Source of the DNA: an uncultured Rubrivivax sp.
GTDB lineage: Bacteria > Pseudomonadota > Gammaproteobacteria > Burkholderiales > Burkholderiaceae_C
Reading direction: 5' to 3'
Assembly (NCBI GenBank): GCA_937975735.1
Contig: CALJUI010000407.1
Location: 1-23,524, forward strand
Length of the DNA: 23,524 nt
The translations under genes and the position numbers were made by a program. Of this stretch, positions 8,700-16,315 are shown piece by piece; the stretch's first letter is position 1, and each line of letters begins with the position of its first letter. Under the pieces are notes generated by a model. The model ran no database searches. It saw only the letters and a program-made list of their open reading frames with translations, and had not been told where the DNA came from.

Positions 8700-8917
8700 G
8701 TGAACCAGGGGTTTCGACCCGCTGCCCTGCAGGTGGGCACGGACGCATCCTTGCGACCGATGGAGACGGACACCCACCGACCCCGCAGTGCGCTGACCGC
8801 TGCTGTCGTCCCAGGGCGGCGATGCGCCGCGCCGCGAGCGGGTGCTGCAGCTGCCGCTCGGTGCCTGCTGACGGGCGCCTGCCGGCGCGCGGTCCGGCGG
8901 CTTCGTGTCGGCCGGCC

Positions 8918-9409
8918 TCAGCCGGGGTCTTCCGGCGACTCGTCGGCCGGGCCGAGCCTGGCGATGACCTGGTCGAGCGTGGCGTACAGCGACTTCACCA
9001 GCGCCGAACCGAGTTGGGCCTCGATGGCCGCATACTCGGCGTCGATGCGCGGCGCGATCCGCTGTGCAAGGGCCCGGCTGCCGGCGGTGGGCGTCACCAG
9101 CTGTCGCCGCTGATCGTGCTCCAGCCGTTCGCGCCGCACCAGGTCCAGCGCCTCCATGCGGGCGAGGATCCCGGCCATGCTCGGGCTCGATATGCCGCAG
9201 CGCTGGCCGATCTGGCGCGGCTCCAGCGGTCCGGTCTCCACCAGCAGGCGCAGGATGCGCCACTGCTGCTCCGTCAGGCCGTGGGCCTTCAGCACGGGCC
9301 GGAAGCGCGCGAGCACGCATTCGCGCGTCTGGAGCAGCAGCAAGGGCATGTTCCGATGCGCGAACGACACTGGCGACGGACGCTCGGCGGATCGAGTCGG
9401 TGTTGACAT
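8918..9409 (-). CDS. hpaR: HpaR, MarR-family repressor of homoprotocatechuate degradation
   Basis: MarR-type winged-helix regulator of 163 residues. The segments LLLLQTRECVLARFRPVLK and AHGLTEQQWRILRLLVE, then SPSMAGILARMEALDLVRRE, closely resemble E. coli HpaR as I recall it (LLQAREA, FRPI-K, LTEQQWRIVR, SLTGILTRME). The recognition helix is in the SPSMAGILARME part and the wing in RRERLEHDQRRQLVTPT. The ATG at 9409 is preferred over the GTG at 9415; an internal ATG at 9349 would remove the family segment HRNMPLLLL. It is divergent from hpaG1. In E. coli W, HpaR represses the meta operon and its own gene until 4-hydroxyphenylacetate or related compounds bind. The start codon abuts one of the operator-like repeats, which suggests autoregulation. 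Confidence 0.9.
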   Translation of the reverse strand: MSTPTRSAERPSPVSFAHRNMPLLLLQTRECVLARFRPVLKAHGLTEQQWRILRLLVETGPLEPRQIGQRCGISSPSMAGILARMEALDLVRRERLEHDQRRQLVTPTAGSRALAQRIAPRIDAEYAAIEAQLGSALVKSLYATLDQVIARLGPADESPEDPG

Positions 9410-9446
9410 ACTCACATGTTAGTGATTAGGATCGCTCACATGTTAG
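9403..9446 (+). promoter_or_regulatory. hpaG promoter with two HpaR operator-like repeats
   Basis: A consensus -35 TTGACA (9403-9408) is followed after 18 bp by TAGGAT (9427-9432) as -10. The 12-mer CTCACATGTTAG occurs twice, at 9411-9422 (between -35 and -10) and 9435-9446 (over the predicted start of transcription). Their centres are 24 bp apart, on the same face of the helix at somewhat more than two turns. Each is a near-perfect palindrome around ACATGT. This is what a repressor-controlled promoter looks like and agrees with the two-operator arrangement known for HpaR in E. coli. Confidence 0.72.
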
Positions 9447-9459
9447 CAAGTGCCCGGTC

Positions 9460-10161
9460 ATGACACCACTGCAGGACATCGCCGTGCCGCCATACCGGCT
9501 CTCCGGCGTGGTCTACGGCACGCTGCTCAACGACCCGGCCACGCTCGCGGCCCTGGGGGACGCGGTGCACGCGCCGCCGTACAAGGCGCCGCCGCAGGCC
9601 CCGGTCCTGTACCTCAAGCCGCGCCACACGCTGGCCGGCAGCGGTGCGGCCGTCGAGGTGCCCGCCGACGGCGGCGAACTGGAGATCGGCGCCACGCTCG
9701 GCCTCGTGATCGGCCGCACCGCGTGCCGAGTGACCGAGATGGACGCGCTGGCCCATGTCGGCGGGGTCGTGCTGGTGGCCGACCTGTGCGTCCCCCACAC
9801 CGCCGTCTACCGGCCCTGCGTGCGGCTTCGCGCACGCGACGGCTCGTGCCTGATCGGGCCACGGGTGGTGTCTGGCAAGGCCGTCGCGGACCCCAATGCG
9901 ATCGAGCTCACCGTGCGCGTCGACGGCCGGGTGGCCCAGACCGTGCGCACCGCCGCGATGACCCGCCCGGCCGCGCGACTGCTGCGCGACGTCACCGAGT
10001 TCATGACCTTGCGCCCGGGCGACCTGCTGCTGCTCGGGCTGGCCGCCGGCGCGCCGCGGGCGCGGGCCGGACAGGCCTTCTCGATCGAGGCGCCGGCGCT
10101 CGGCCGCCTCGACGGCCGTCTCGTGGCCGAGACCGCCACGACCACGGAGGCCGACGCATGA
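9460..10161 (+). CDS. hpaG1: HpaG1: N-terminal-type subunit of homoprotocatechuate isomerase/decarboxylase
   Basis: Fumarylacetoacetate hydrolase (FAH)-fold protein of 233 residues, matching the N-terminal half of the fused bifunctional HpaG of E. coli. HpaG decarboxylates 5-oxopent-3-ene-1,2,5-tricarboxylate and isomerises the product to 2-oxohept-3-ene-1,7-dioate. Typical features are LSGVVYGTLLND at the start, PVLYLKPRHTLAG, and EFMTLRPGDLLLLGL near the end. The ATG lies about 20 nt downstream of the predicted transcription start, with a weak ribosome site. It overlaps hpaG2 by 4 bp (ATGA), so the two halves, fused in enterobacteria, are coupled separate proteins here. Confidence 0.88.
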   Translation: MTPLQDIAVPPYRLSGVVYGTLLNDPATLAALGDAVHAPPYKAPPQAPVLYLKPRHTLAGSGAAVEVPADGGELEIGATLGLVIGRTACRVTEMDALAHVGGVVLVADLCVPHTAVYRPCVRLRARDGSCLIGPRVVSGKAVADPNAIELTVRVDGRVAQTVRTAAMTRPAARLLRDVTEFMTLRPGDLLLLGLAAGAPRARAGQAFSIEAPALGRLDGRLVAETATTTEADA

Positions 10162-10925
10162 AGACCGCCCGCGTCGCCTACGCCGGCGCGCTGCACGATG
10201 CGCGTCCCCATGCGCAGGGCCTGCAGCTCGCCGACGGCCGCGTGCTCGCCGAGACCGATGTCGTCTGGCTGCCGCCGTTCGACGTCGGCACCGTGAGCGC
10301 GCTCGGCCTGAACTACGCCGACCACGTCAAGGAACTCTCGAAGGAACTGACCGTCACGTCCAAGGACGAGCCGCTCGTGTTCTTCAAGGGCCCGGGCGCG
10401 CTGCTCGGCCACCGCGGCGTCACGCGGCGGCCGAAGGACGTCACCTTCATGCACTACGAGTGCGAGCTCGCCGTGGTGATCGGCGCGCCGGCGCGGCGCG
10501 TGAAGGCGGCGGACGCGATGGCGCACGTGGCCGGCTACACCGTCTGCAACGACTACGCCTTCCGCGACTACCTCGAGAACTGGTACCGCCCGAACCTGCG
10601 CGTCAAGAACCGTGACGGCGCGACCGTGCTCGGCCCCTGGTTCGTCGACGCCGCCGACGTGCCCGACCCGCACGCGCTGGCGCTGCGCACGCGGGTCAAT
10701 GGCGAGGTCACGCAGCAGGGTCACACCGGCCACATGATCGACCGCATCGCGGGGCGGATCGAGTGCCTCCGCGGCTTCATGAGGCCGCGGCACGGCGCAC
10801 CGATCCTAAGCGACAACCCCGACGGCGTGGTGAACGTGAACGTCGGCGACGAGGTGATCACCGAGATCGACGGCATCGGCCGCCTGGTCAACACCATCGT
10901 GGGCGACGAGCCCTTCGGACGCTAG
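10158..10925 (+). CDS. hpaG2: HpaG2: C-terminal-type subunit of homoprotocatechuate isomerase/decarboxylase
   Basis: FAH-family protein of 255 residues, matching the C-terminal half of E. coli HpaG. The metal site is present: Glu101 and Glu103 in HYECELAVVIG and Asp132 in CNDYAFRDY. GLNYADHVKEL and DEPLVFFKGPGALLGH are also standard. The late conserved strand, which I expect to read about FMTLAPGDLILTGTPDG, reads FMRPRHGAPILSDNPDG here (residues 207-223). The length is unchanged and both flanks are normal, so the GD and TGTP parts are lost. This may be real divergence or a local sequence error. The gene is coupled to hpaG1 and followed nine bases later by hpaE. Confidence 0.88.
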   Translation: MKTARVAYAGALHDARPHAQGLQLADGRVLAETDVVWLPPFDVGTVSALGLNYADHVKELSKELTVTSKDEPLVFFKGPGALLGHRGVTRRPKDVTFMHYECELAVVIGAPARRVKAADAMAHVAGYTVCNDYAFRDYLENWYRPNLRVKNRDGATVLGPWFVDAADVPDPHALALRTRVNGEVTQQGHTGHMIDRIAGRIECLRGFMRPRHGAPILSDNPDGVVNVNVGDEVITEIDGIGRLVNTIVGDEPFGR

Positions 10926-10934
10926 GAGAACCCC

Positions 10935-12392
10935 ATGCGCATCCAGCACTTGATCGACGGCCGGGCCGTCGAGGGCCGCGACTACTTCGAGACGGTCAAC
11001 CCGGCCACGCAGGAAGTGCTCGCCGAGGTCGCCGCCGGCGGCGAGGCCGAGGTCGCCGCCGCGGTCGCCGCCGCCAAGGCCGCCTTCCCGGCCTGGGCGG
11101 CGAAGCCGGCGGCCGAGCGCGCCAGGCTCGTCCGCAAGCTCGGCGACCTGATCGCCGCGCACGTGCCCGAGATCGCCCGTACCGAGACGATGGACACCGG
11201 CCAGGTCATCGCCCAGACCGGCAAGGCGCTGGTCCCGCGCGCGGCCGACAACTTCTACTACTTCGCCGAGATGTGCACCCGCGTCGACGGCCACACCTAC
11301 CCGACGCCCACGCACCTGAACTACACCCTGTTCCACCCGGTCGGCGTGTGCGCGCTGATCAGCCCCTGGAACGTGCCCTTCATGACCGCGACGTGGAAGG
11401 TCGCGCCTTGCCTGGCGTTCGGCAACACCGCGGTGCTGAAGATGAGCGAGCTGTCGCCGCTGACCGCCGCGCGGCTGGGCGAGCTGGCGCTGGAAGCCGG
11501 CATCCCGAAGGGCGTGCTGAACATCGTCCACGGCTTCGGGCGCGCGGCCGGCGAGCCGCTGTGCCGCCACCAGGACGTGCGCGCGATCTCGTTCACCGGC
11601 AGCACCGTCACCGGCAACCGCATCGTGCAGGCCGCCGGGCTGAAGAAGTTCAGCATGGAGCTCGGCGGCAAGAGCCCGTTCGTGGTCTTCGACGACGCGG
11701 ACATGGGCCGCGCCCTCGACGCCGCGCTGTTCATGATCTTCAGCAACAACGGCGAGCGCTGCACCGCCGGCAGCCGCATCCTGGTGCAGCAGTCGATCTA
11801 CGCCGACTTCGCGGCGAAGTTCGCCGAGCGCGCGAAGAGGATCACCGTCGGCGACCCGATGGACGAGGCCACCATCGTCGGCCCGATGATCAGCCCCGGT
11901 CACTTGGCCAAGGTGCGCGGCTACATCGAACTCGGTCCGACGGAAGGTGCGACGATGCTGTGCGGCGGCCTCGATGCGCCCGACCTGCCGGCCGCACTGG
12001 CCAAGGGCAACTTCGTCAAGCCCACCGTCTTCGCCGACGTCGACAACCGCATGCGCATCGCGCAGGAGGAGATCTTCGGGCCGGTGGCCTGCCTGATCGC
12101 GTTCGACGACGAGGCCGACGCGGTCGCGAAGGCCAACGACATCCCCTACGGCCTGTCGAGCTACGTCTGGACCGAGAACCTCGGCCGCGCGCATCGCGTG
12201 GCCGCGGGCATCGAGGCCGGCATGTGCTTCGTCAACAGCCAGAACGTGCGCGACCTGCGCCAGCCCTTCGGCGGCACCAAGGCCAGCGGCACCGGCCGCG
12301 AGGGCGGCACCTGGAGCTACGAGGTGTTCCTCGAGCCGAAGAACGTCGCGGTGTCGATGGGTTCGCACCACATTCCCCACTGGGGCGCTTGA
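10935..12392 (+). CDS. hpaE: HpaE: 5-carboxymethyl-2-hydroxymuconate semialdehyde dehydrogenase
   Basis: NAD-dependent aldehyde dehydrogenase of 485 residues that oxidises the ring-cleavage product of homoprotocatechuate to 5-carboxymethyl-2-hydroxymuconate. The catalytic Cys276 lies in NNGERCTAGSR, the general base Glu242 in MELGGKSP, and the oxyanion Asn146 in SPWNVPFM. The start MRIQHLIDGRAVEGRDYFET and the C-terminal region MCFVNSQNVRDLRQPFGGTK are characteristic of HpaE rather than betaine-aldehyde or general ALDHs. The ATG at 10935 is preceded by AGGAG. It follows hpaG2 closely and belongs to the same operon. Confidence 0.95.
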   Translation: MRIQHLIDGRAVEGRDYFETVNPATQEVLAEVAAGGEAEVAAAVAAAKAAFPAWAAKPAAERARLVRKLGDLIAAHVPEIARTETMDTGQVIAQTGKALVPRAADNFYYFAEMCTRVDGHTYPTPTHLNYTLFHPVGVCALISPWNVPFMTATWKVAPCLAFGNTAVLKMSELSPLTAARLGELALEAGIPKGVLNIVHGFGRAAGEPLCRHQDVRAISFTGSTVTGNRIVQAAGLKKFSMELGGKSPFVVFDDADMGRALDAALFMIFSNNGERCTAGSRILVQQSIYADFAAKFAERAKRITVGDPMDEATIVGPMISPGHLAKVRGYIELGPTEGATMLCGGLDAPDLPAALAKGNFVKPTVFADVDNRMRIAQEEIFGPVACLIAFDDEADAVAKANDIPYGLSSYVWTENLGRAHRVAAGIEAGMCFVNSQNVRDLRQPFGGTKASGTGREGGTWSYEVFLEPKNVAVSMGSHHIPHWGA

Positions 12393-12443
12393 GCAGCGCC
12401 TTCCGCGGCCCGCTGGGCCACGGCTTTTCGAGGAGACGCAGAC

Positions 12444-13223
12444 ATGACGACACCCAGTGCTCCGGCGGCGGTCGCGGTGCGGCCGCAGCGCTTCGGTGCC
12501 GACGAGTGGGAGGCGCGCGTCCAGCTGGCGGCGGCGTACCGGATCGTCCACCACCTGGGCTGGGGCGAGCTGATCTACAACCACATCTCGCTGCGCGTCC
12601 CCGGGCCGGACCCGCACTTCCTGATCAACCCGTTCGGCCTGCACTACACCGAGGTCCGGGCGTCGAACCTGGTGAAGGTGGATGTCCATGGCCAGGTCAT
12701 CGGGCACAGCGACTGGCCCATCAACCCGGCGGGGTTCACCTTCCACGGCAAGATCCACGAGATGCTGCCCGACGCGCACTGCGTCATGCACGTGCACACC
12801 ACGCCGACGATGGCGGTGTGCTGCCTCGACGAAGGGCTGAGCTTCACCAACTTCTACGCGGCGCAGCTGTACGGCAAGGTGGCCTACCACGAGTTCGAAG
12901 GCATCACCGTGCACGCCGACGAAGGCGCGCGGATCATCGACAGCGCGGCGGGCAAGCCGGTGCTCCTGCTGCGCAACCACGGCCCGGTGACGATCGGCCA
13001 CACGCTGGCGCAGTCCTTCGCGCTGATGTGGCTGCTCAACCGCGCCTGCGAGGTTCAGCTCGCGACCCTGGGCATGGGCCGCCCGCGCGCGATCGCGACC
13101 GACGTGCTGGAGGGCTGCGTCCGCGACTCGCTGAACTTCGATCCTCGATACGGCGCCGGCCAGGACGCGTTCGACGCGCTGCAACGCGTCGTCGACCGCA
13201 TCGACCCGACCTACCGCCACTAG
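12444..13223 (+). CDS. Class II aldolase/adducin family protein within the hpa operon
   Basis: Protein of 259 residues with the fuculose-phosphate aldolase/adducin fold. Metal-ligand histidines are His116 and His118 in VMHVHTT and His179 in LRNHGP; YNHISLRVPG and FLINPFGLHYTEV are also typical. It has a good ribosome site (AGGAGA) and lies between hpaE and hpaD on the same strand. It is unrelated in fold to HpaI, the TIM-barrel aldolase that normally cleaves 4-hydroxy-2-oxoheptanedioate. The role here is not known. It might replace HpaI or act on a side product; both ideas are inference from position. Confidence 0.88.
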   Translation: MTTPSAPAAVAVRPQRFGADEWEARVQLAAAYRIVHHLGWGELIYNHISLRVPGPDPHFLINPFGLHYTEVRASNLVKVDVHGQVIGHSDWPINPAGFTFHGKIHEMLPDAHCVMHVHTTPTMAVCCLDEGLSFTNFYAAQLYGKVAYHEFEGITVHADEGARIIDSAAGKPVLLLRNHGPVTIGHTLAQSFALMWLLNRACEVQLATLGMGRPRAIATDVLEGCVRDSLNFDPRYGAGQDAFDALQRVVDRIDPTYRH

Positions 13224-13264
13224 CCGAATCCGGCCCGACTTTGAACAGACAGGGGAGCCAGCGC

Positions 13265-14191
13265 ATGGGAAGACTCGCACTCGCCGCCAAGATCACCCAC
13301 GTGCCGTCGATGTACCTCAGCGAGCTCGACGGCCCGCGCAAGGGCACGCGCCAGGACGCCATCGACGGGCACCGCGAGATCGACCGGCGCTGCCGCGAAC
13401 TGGGCGTGGACACCATCGTCGTGGCCGACACGCACTGGCTGGTCAACGCCAACTACCACCTCAATTGCGCGCCGTCGTGGGAGGGCACGTACACCAGCAA
13501 CGAGCTGCCGCACTTCATCAGCAACATGGCCTACGGCTTCCGCGGCAATCCGGCGCTGGGGCGGCTGATCGCCGAGGCGGCCAACGGCCTGGGCGTCGAG
13601 ACCCTGGCCCACGACGCCACCACGCTGGCGCCGGAGTACGGCACGCTGGTGCCGATGCGCTACATGAACGCCGACCGCCACTACAAGGTGGTTTCAGTGT
13701 CGGCACTGTGCATGGCGCACTACCTCAACGACAGCGCGCGCCTGGGCTGGGCCATCCGGCGCGCGGTGGAGGACCATTACGACGGCACCGTCGCCTTCTT
13801 CGCCAGCGGCTCGCTCAGCCACCGCTTCGCGCAGAACGGGCTGGCGCCGGAGTACGGGTTCAGGATCTGGAGCCCGTTCCTCGAGCACCTGGACCGCGAG
13901 GTGGTGCGCATGTGGCAGGCCGGCGAGTGGGCCGACTTCTGCGCGATGCTGCCGGAGTACGCCGCCAAGGGCCACGGCGAGGGCTTCATGCACGACACCG
14001 CGATGCTGCTCGGCCTGCTGGGCTGGAGCGCCTACGACGCGCCGGCCGAGGTCGTGACGCCGTACTTCGGCGCCTCGGGCACCGGCCAGATCAACGTGGT
14101 CTTCCCGGTCACGCCGCAGGACGGCGCCGCGGTGCCGGCGGCGGTGGCGTCGCGCGCCGACGGCTACACCACCATCGCCACGCGGCTCTGA
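13265..14191 (+). CDS. hpaD: HpaD: 3,4-dihydroxyphenylacetate 2,3-dioxygenase
   Basis: Extradiol ring-cleavage dioxygenase of the LigB (type III) family, 308 residues. It opens homoprotocatechuate to 5-carboxymethyl-2-hydroxymuconate semialdehyde using Fe(II). Likely metal and catalytic residues are His12 (KITHVPS), His57 (DTHWLV) and Glu239 (GHGEGFM), with His186 (SGSLSHRFA) as an acid/base candidate. The start LALAAKITHVPSMYLSE and the repeated N-A-N-Y-H pattern fit HpaD. The ATG at 13265 follows GGGGAG; the very long upstream open frame is a shadow. It lies 41 bp downstream of the class II aldolase gene. Confidence 0.95.
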   Translation: MGRLALAAKITHVPSMYLSELDGPRKGTRQDAIDGHREIDRRCRELGVDTIVVADTHWLVNANYHLNCAPSWEGTYTSNELPHFISNMAYGFRGNPALGRLIAEAANGLGVETLAHDATTLAPEYGTLVPMRYMNADRHYKVVSVSALCMAHYLNDSARLGWAIRRAVEDHYDGTVAFFASGSLSHRFAQNGLAPEYGFRIWSPFLEHLDREVVRMWQAGEWADFCAMLPEYAAKGHGEGFMHDTAMLLGLLGWSAYDAPAEVVTPYFGASGTGQINVVFPVTPQDGAAVPAAVASRADGYTTIATRL

Positions 14192-14249
14192 GCCGACCGT
14201 CCGCCATGCCGCAACTCGTCATGCCCTGACCATGAGAGGCTGATCCGCC

Positions 14250-15053
14250 GTGCTCGACCAGAACACCATCGCGACCCTGGCGCGTGAACTCCACGAGGCC
14301 CGCAGGGCGCGTCGCCAGGTGCGCCACTTCTCGACGCGCCACCCGGGCATGACGATCGAGGACGGCTACGCGATCCAGCGCGAGTGGGTCCGTCTCGAAC
14401 AGGCCGATGGCCGGGTGATCAAGGGCCGCAAGATCGGCCTGACCTCGCGCGCGATGCAGCTGTCCAGTCAGATCACCGAGCCGGACTACGCGCCGCTGAT
14501 GGACGACATGTTCTTCGATCAGGGCGGCGACATCCCGATCGAGCGCTTCATCGCGCCGCGCGTCGAGGTCGAGCTGGCCTTCATCCTGGGCAAGCCGCTG
14601 AAAGGCCCCGGCGTGACGCTGTTCGACGTGCTGGCCGCGACCGACCACGTGGTGCCGGCGCTGGAGATCATCGACGCGCGCATCGAGCAGTTCGACCGCG
14701 AGACCAAGGCGCCGCGCAAGGTCGTCGACACGATCAGCGACTTCGCCGCCAACGCCGGCATCGTGCTGGGCGGCCGGCCGGTGCGGCCCGACGCGGTGGA
14801 CCTGCGCTGGGTCGGCGCGATGCTGTTCAAGAACGGCGTGATCGAGGAGACCGGACTGGCCGCCGGCGTGCTGAACCACCCGGCCACCGGCGTGGCCTGG
14901 CTGGCCAACAAGATCGCGCCGCACGACGAGCAGCTGAACGCAGGCGACGTCGTGCTGGCCGGCTCGTTCACCCGGCCGACCGGGGCCGTCGCCGGCGACA
15001 CCCTGCATGCCGACTACGGGCCGCTGGGCACGGTATCGTTCCGCTTCGTCTGA
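14250..15053 (+). CDS. hpaH: HpaH: 2-oxo-hept-4-ene-1,7-dioate hydratase
   Basis: Hydratase of 267 residues in the FAH-like MhpD/HpaH/4-oxalocrotonate decarboxylase family. It adds water to 2-oxohept-4-ene-1,7-dioate to give 4-hydroxy-2-oxoheptanedioate. Family segments are GMTIEDGYAIQREWVRLE, KGRKIGLTSRAMQ, the metal-binding region APRVEVELAFILG (Glu-x-Glu), and VVPALEIIDARIEQ. The start is a GTG at 14250 with GAGAGG upstream. It is the last hpa gene of the run; no hpaI, hpaF or hpaBC follows before the tRNA gene. The 58-bp gap after hpaD holds nothing notable. Confidence 0.94.
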   Translation: MLDQNTIATLARELHEARRARRQVRHFSTRHPGMTIEDGYAIQREWVRLEQADGRVIKGRKIGLTSRAMQLSSQITEPDYAPLMDDMFFDQGGDIPIERFIAPRVEVELAFILGKPLKGPGVTLFDVLAATDHVVPALEIIDARIEQFDRETKAPRKVVDTISDFAANAGIVLGGRPVRPDAVDLRWVGAMLFKNGVIEETGLAAGVLNHPATGVAWLANKIAPHDEQLNAGDVVLAGSFTRPTGAVAGDTLHADYGPLGTVSFRFV

Positions 15054-15106
15054 CCGGCCCGCTCGGGCTCGAGCGCCGGTCCGGCGCACCGCCGGGGCAG
15101 CGGCCC

Positions 15107-15144
15107 AAAGCAAAAGTGCCCGGATCCGTCAGGACCCGGGCACT
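15107..15144 (-). terminator. Intrinsic terminator after tRNA-Ala, possibly also serving hpaH
   Basis: Perfect inverted 9-mers AGTGCCCGG (15115-15123) and CCGGGCACT (15136-15144) flank a 12-nt loop. On the minus strand the stem is followed by TTTTGCTTT, a good terminator for the tRNA transcript. On the plus strand the stem is followed by GGCGTTT, a weaker tract, so it may also slow transcription leaving the hpa operon. Confidence 0.75.
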
Positions 15145-15155
15145 GGCGTTTCCGG

Positions 15156-15231
<76 letters not shown>

Positions 15232-15245
15232 AACGCGAGCCCTCG

Positions 15246-15251
15246 ATTGTA
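15246..15251 (-). promoter_or_regulatory. Likely -10 box for tRNA-Ala
   Basis: TACAAT on the minus strand lies 14 bp before the tRNA 5' end, matching five of six -10 consensus bases in a GC-rich setting. I could not find a good -35 at the usual distance, so only the -10 is proposed. Confidence 0.45.
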
Positions 15252-15302
15252 GCAGTGTTCCAGCGCGTCCGGCGGGCCGGCGCGCGGCGCGATCATCGCC
15301 GC

Positions 15303-16157
15303 ATGAACCGACGCATCGACTCCGCCTGGGCCGACGCCCAGTACAACAACCGTGCGCTCGTGCTCGACCATGCCGACCGGCTCGCCCGCTGGGCGGCCGC
15401 CTCGAAGCTGGCGCGGGAGCAGTCCGGGCCGCGGCTGGACCTGCGCTACGGCGACGGTGCCGGCGAGACGCTGGACGTCTTCCCGCCGCCGGCCCCCGGC
15501 GCGCCGGTGCTCGTGTTCCTGCACGGCGGCTACTGGCGGGCGCTGGACAAGTCCGACCATTCCTTCGTCGCGCCGTCGTTCACCGCCGACGGTGCGATGG
15601 TGGTGGTGCCCAACTACGCGCTGTGCCCGGCGGTCAGCGTCGAGCACATCACGCTGCAGCTGGCGCGGGCGGTGGCCTGGACCTGGCGCCATGCCGCCGA
15701 GCATGGCGGCGACCCCTCGCGCATCGTTGTCGCCGGGCACTCCGCCGGCGGTCACGCGGCGGCGATGCTGCTGTGCTGCCGCTGGCGCGAGCTCGACGCC
15801 GGCCTGCCCGAGCGGCTGCTCACCAAGGCGCTGTCGATCTCCGGCCTGTACGACCTCGAACCGCTGCGCCATACGAGCTTCCTGCAGCCCGACCTGAAAC
15901 TCACGCCGGCCTCGGTGGCGCGGCTGAGCCCGGCCTTCTTCCCGCGCCCGCGCGGCACGCTGTACGCGGTGGTCGGTGCCGATGAGAGCGACGAATTCGT
16001 GCGCCAGAACCGGATGATCCGCGACGTCTGGGGGCCCACCGCAGTGCCGGTCTGCGAGACCGTGCCCGGCACGAACCACTTCACCGTGCTGTCCGGCCTG
16101 GCCGACCCGAAGGCCCGGCTGCACGACCTGGCGCTGCGGCTGCTGGGCCTGCGTTGA
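15303..16157 (+). CDS. Alpha/beta hydrolase, esterase or formamidase-like
   Basis: Alpha/beta-hydrolase of 284 residues without a signal peptide. The oxyanion motif HGGYWR is at residues 74-79, the nucleophile is Ser147 in GHSAGGH, an acid candidate is Asp227 or Asp230 in GADESDEF, and the histidine is His259 in TNHFTV. HGGYWR together with GHSAGGH is typical of the group containing arylformamidase (kynurenine formamidase) and small carboxylesterases. No tryptophan-degradation gene is nearby, so the substrate is unknown. The ATG at 15303 is preferred over an upstream in-frame TTG at 15255, which falls by the tRNA promoter. It may stand alone, as the next gene starts about 160 bp later. Confidence 0.88.
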   Translation: MNRRIDSAWADAQYNNRALVLDHADRLARWAAASKLAREQSGPRLDLRYGDGAGETLDVFPPPAPGAPVLVFLHGGYWRALDKSDHSFVAPSFTADGAMVVVPNYALCPAVSVEHITLQLARAVAWTWRHAAEHGGDPSRIVVAGHSAGGHAAAMLLCCRWRELDAGLPERLLTKALSISGLYDLEPLRHTSFLQPDLKLTPASVARLSPAFFPRPRGTLYAVVGADESDEFVRQNRMIRDVWGPTAVPVCETVPGTNHFTVLSGLADPKARLHDLALRLLGLR

Positions 16158-16204
16158 AACTATCGCCGCGCGGCTTGGCATTGAACCGTGCTATAGGCTG
16201 CGTC

Positions 16205-16230
16205 GATCGCCTGCATTGATCGATTGCATT
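16205..16230. repeat. Tandem 13-bp direct repeat upstream of rubrerythrin
   Basis: GATCGCCTGCATT (16205-16217) is followed without gap by GATCGATTGCATT (16218-16230), 11 of 13 bases identical. It lies about 85 bp before the rubrerythrin ATG, in an AT-richer stretch likely to contain the promoter, and could be a regulator site. No clear -35/-10 pair was found. Confidence 0.4.
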
Positions 16231-16315
16231 GGCCTCGCGAAGTTCGCTTTGTTAAGGTCAGAGGTGGAGGTCGCTCCCGGCGGCCGCACCACGACACAAC
16301 GCACAGGAGCACGAC

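Noticed and set aside
8637..9320. N-terminal extension of feruloyl-CoA synthase implied by the open frame up to 9320.
   Set aside because: It overlaps hpaR, lacks family sequence, and a good ribosome site supports the start at 8636.
10763..13264. Very long open frame running through hpaE and the class II aldolase gene into hpaD.
   Set aside because: Its translation is Arg/Gly/Pro-rich shadow sequence of hpaE and the class II aldolase gene; only the part from 13265 is HpaD.
16175..16197. TTGGCA and TATAGG as a promoter for rubrerythrin.
   Set aside because: The spacing is 11 bp, too short for a sigma-70 promoter.
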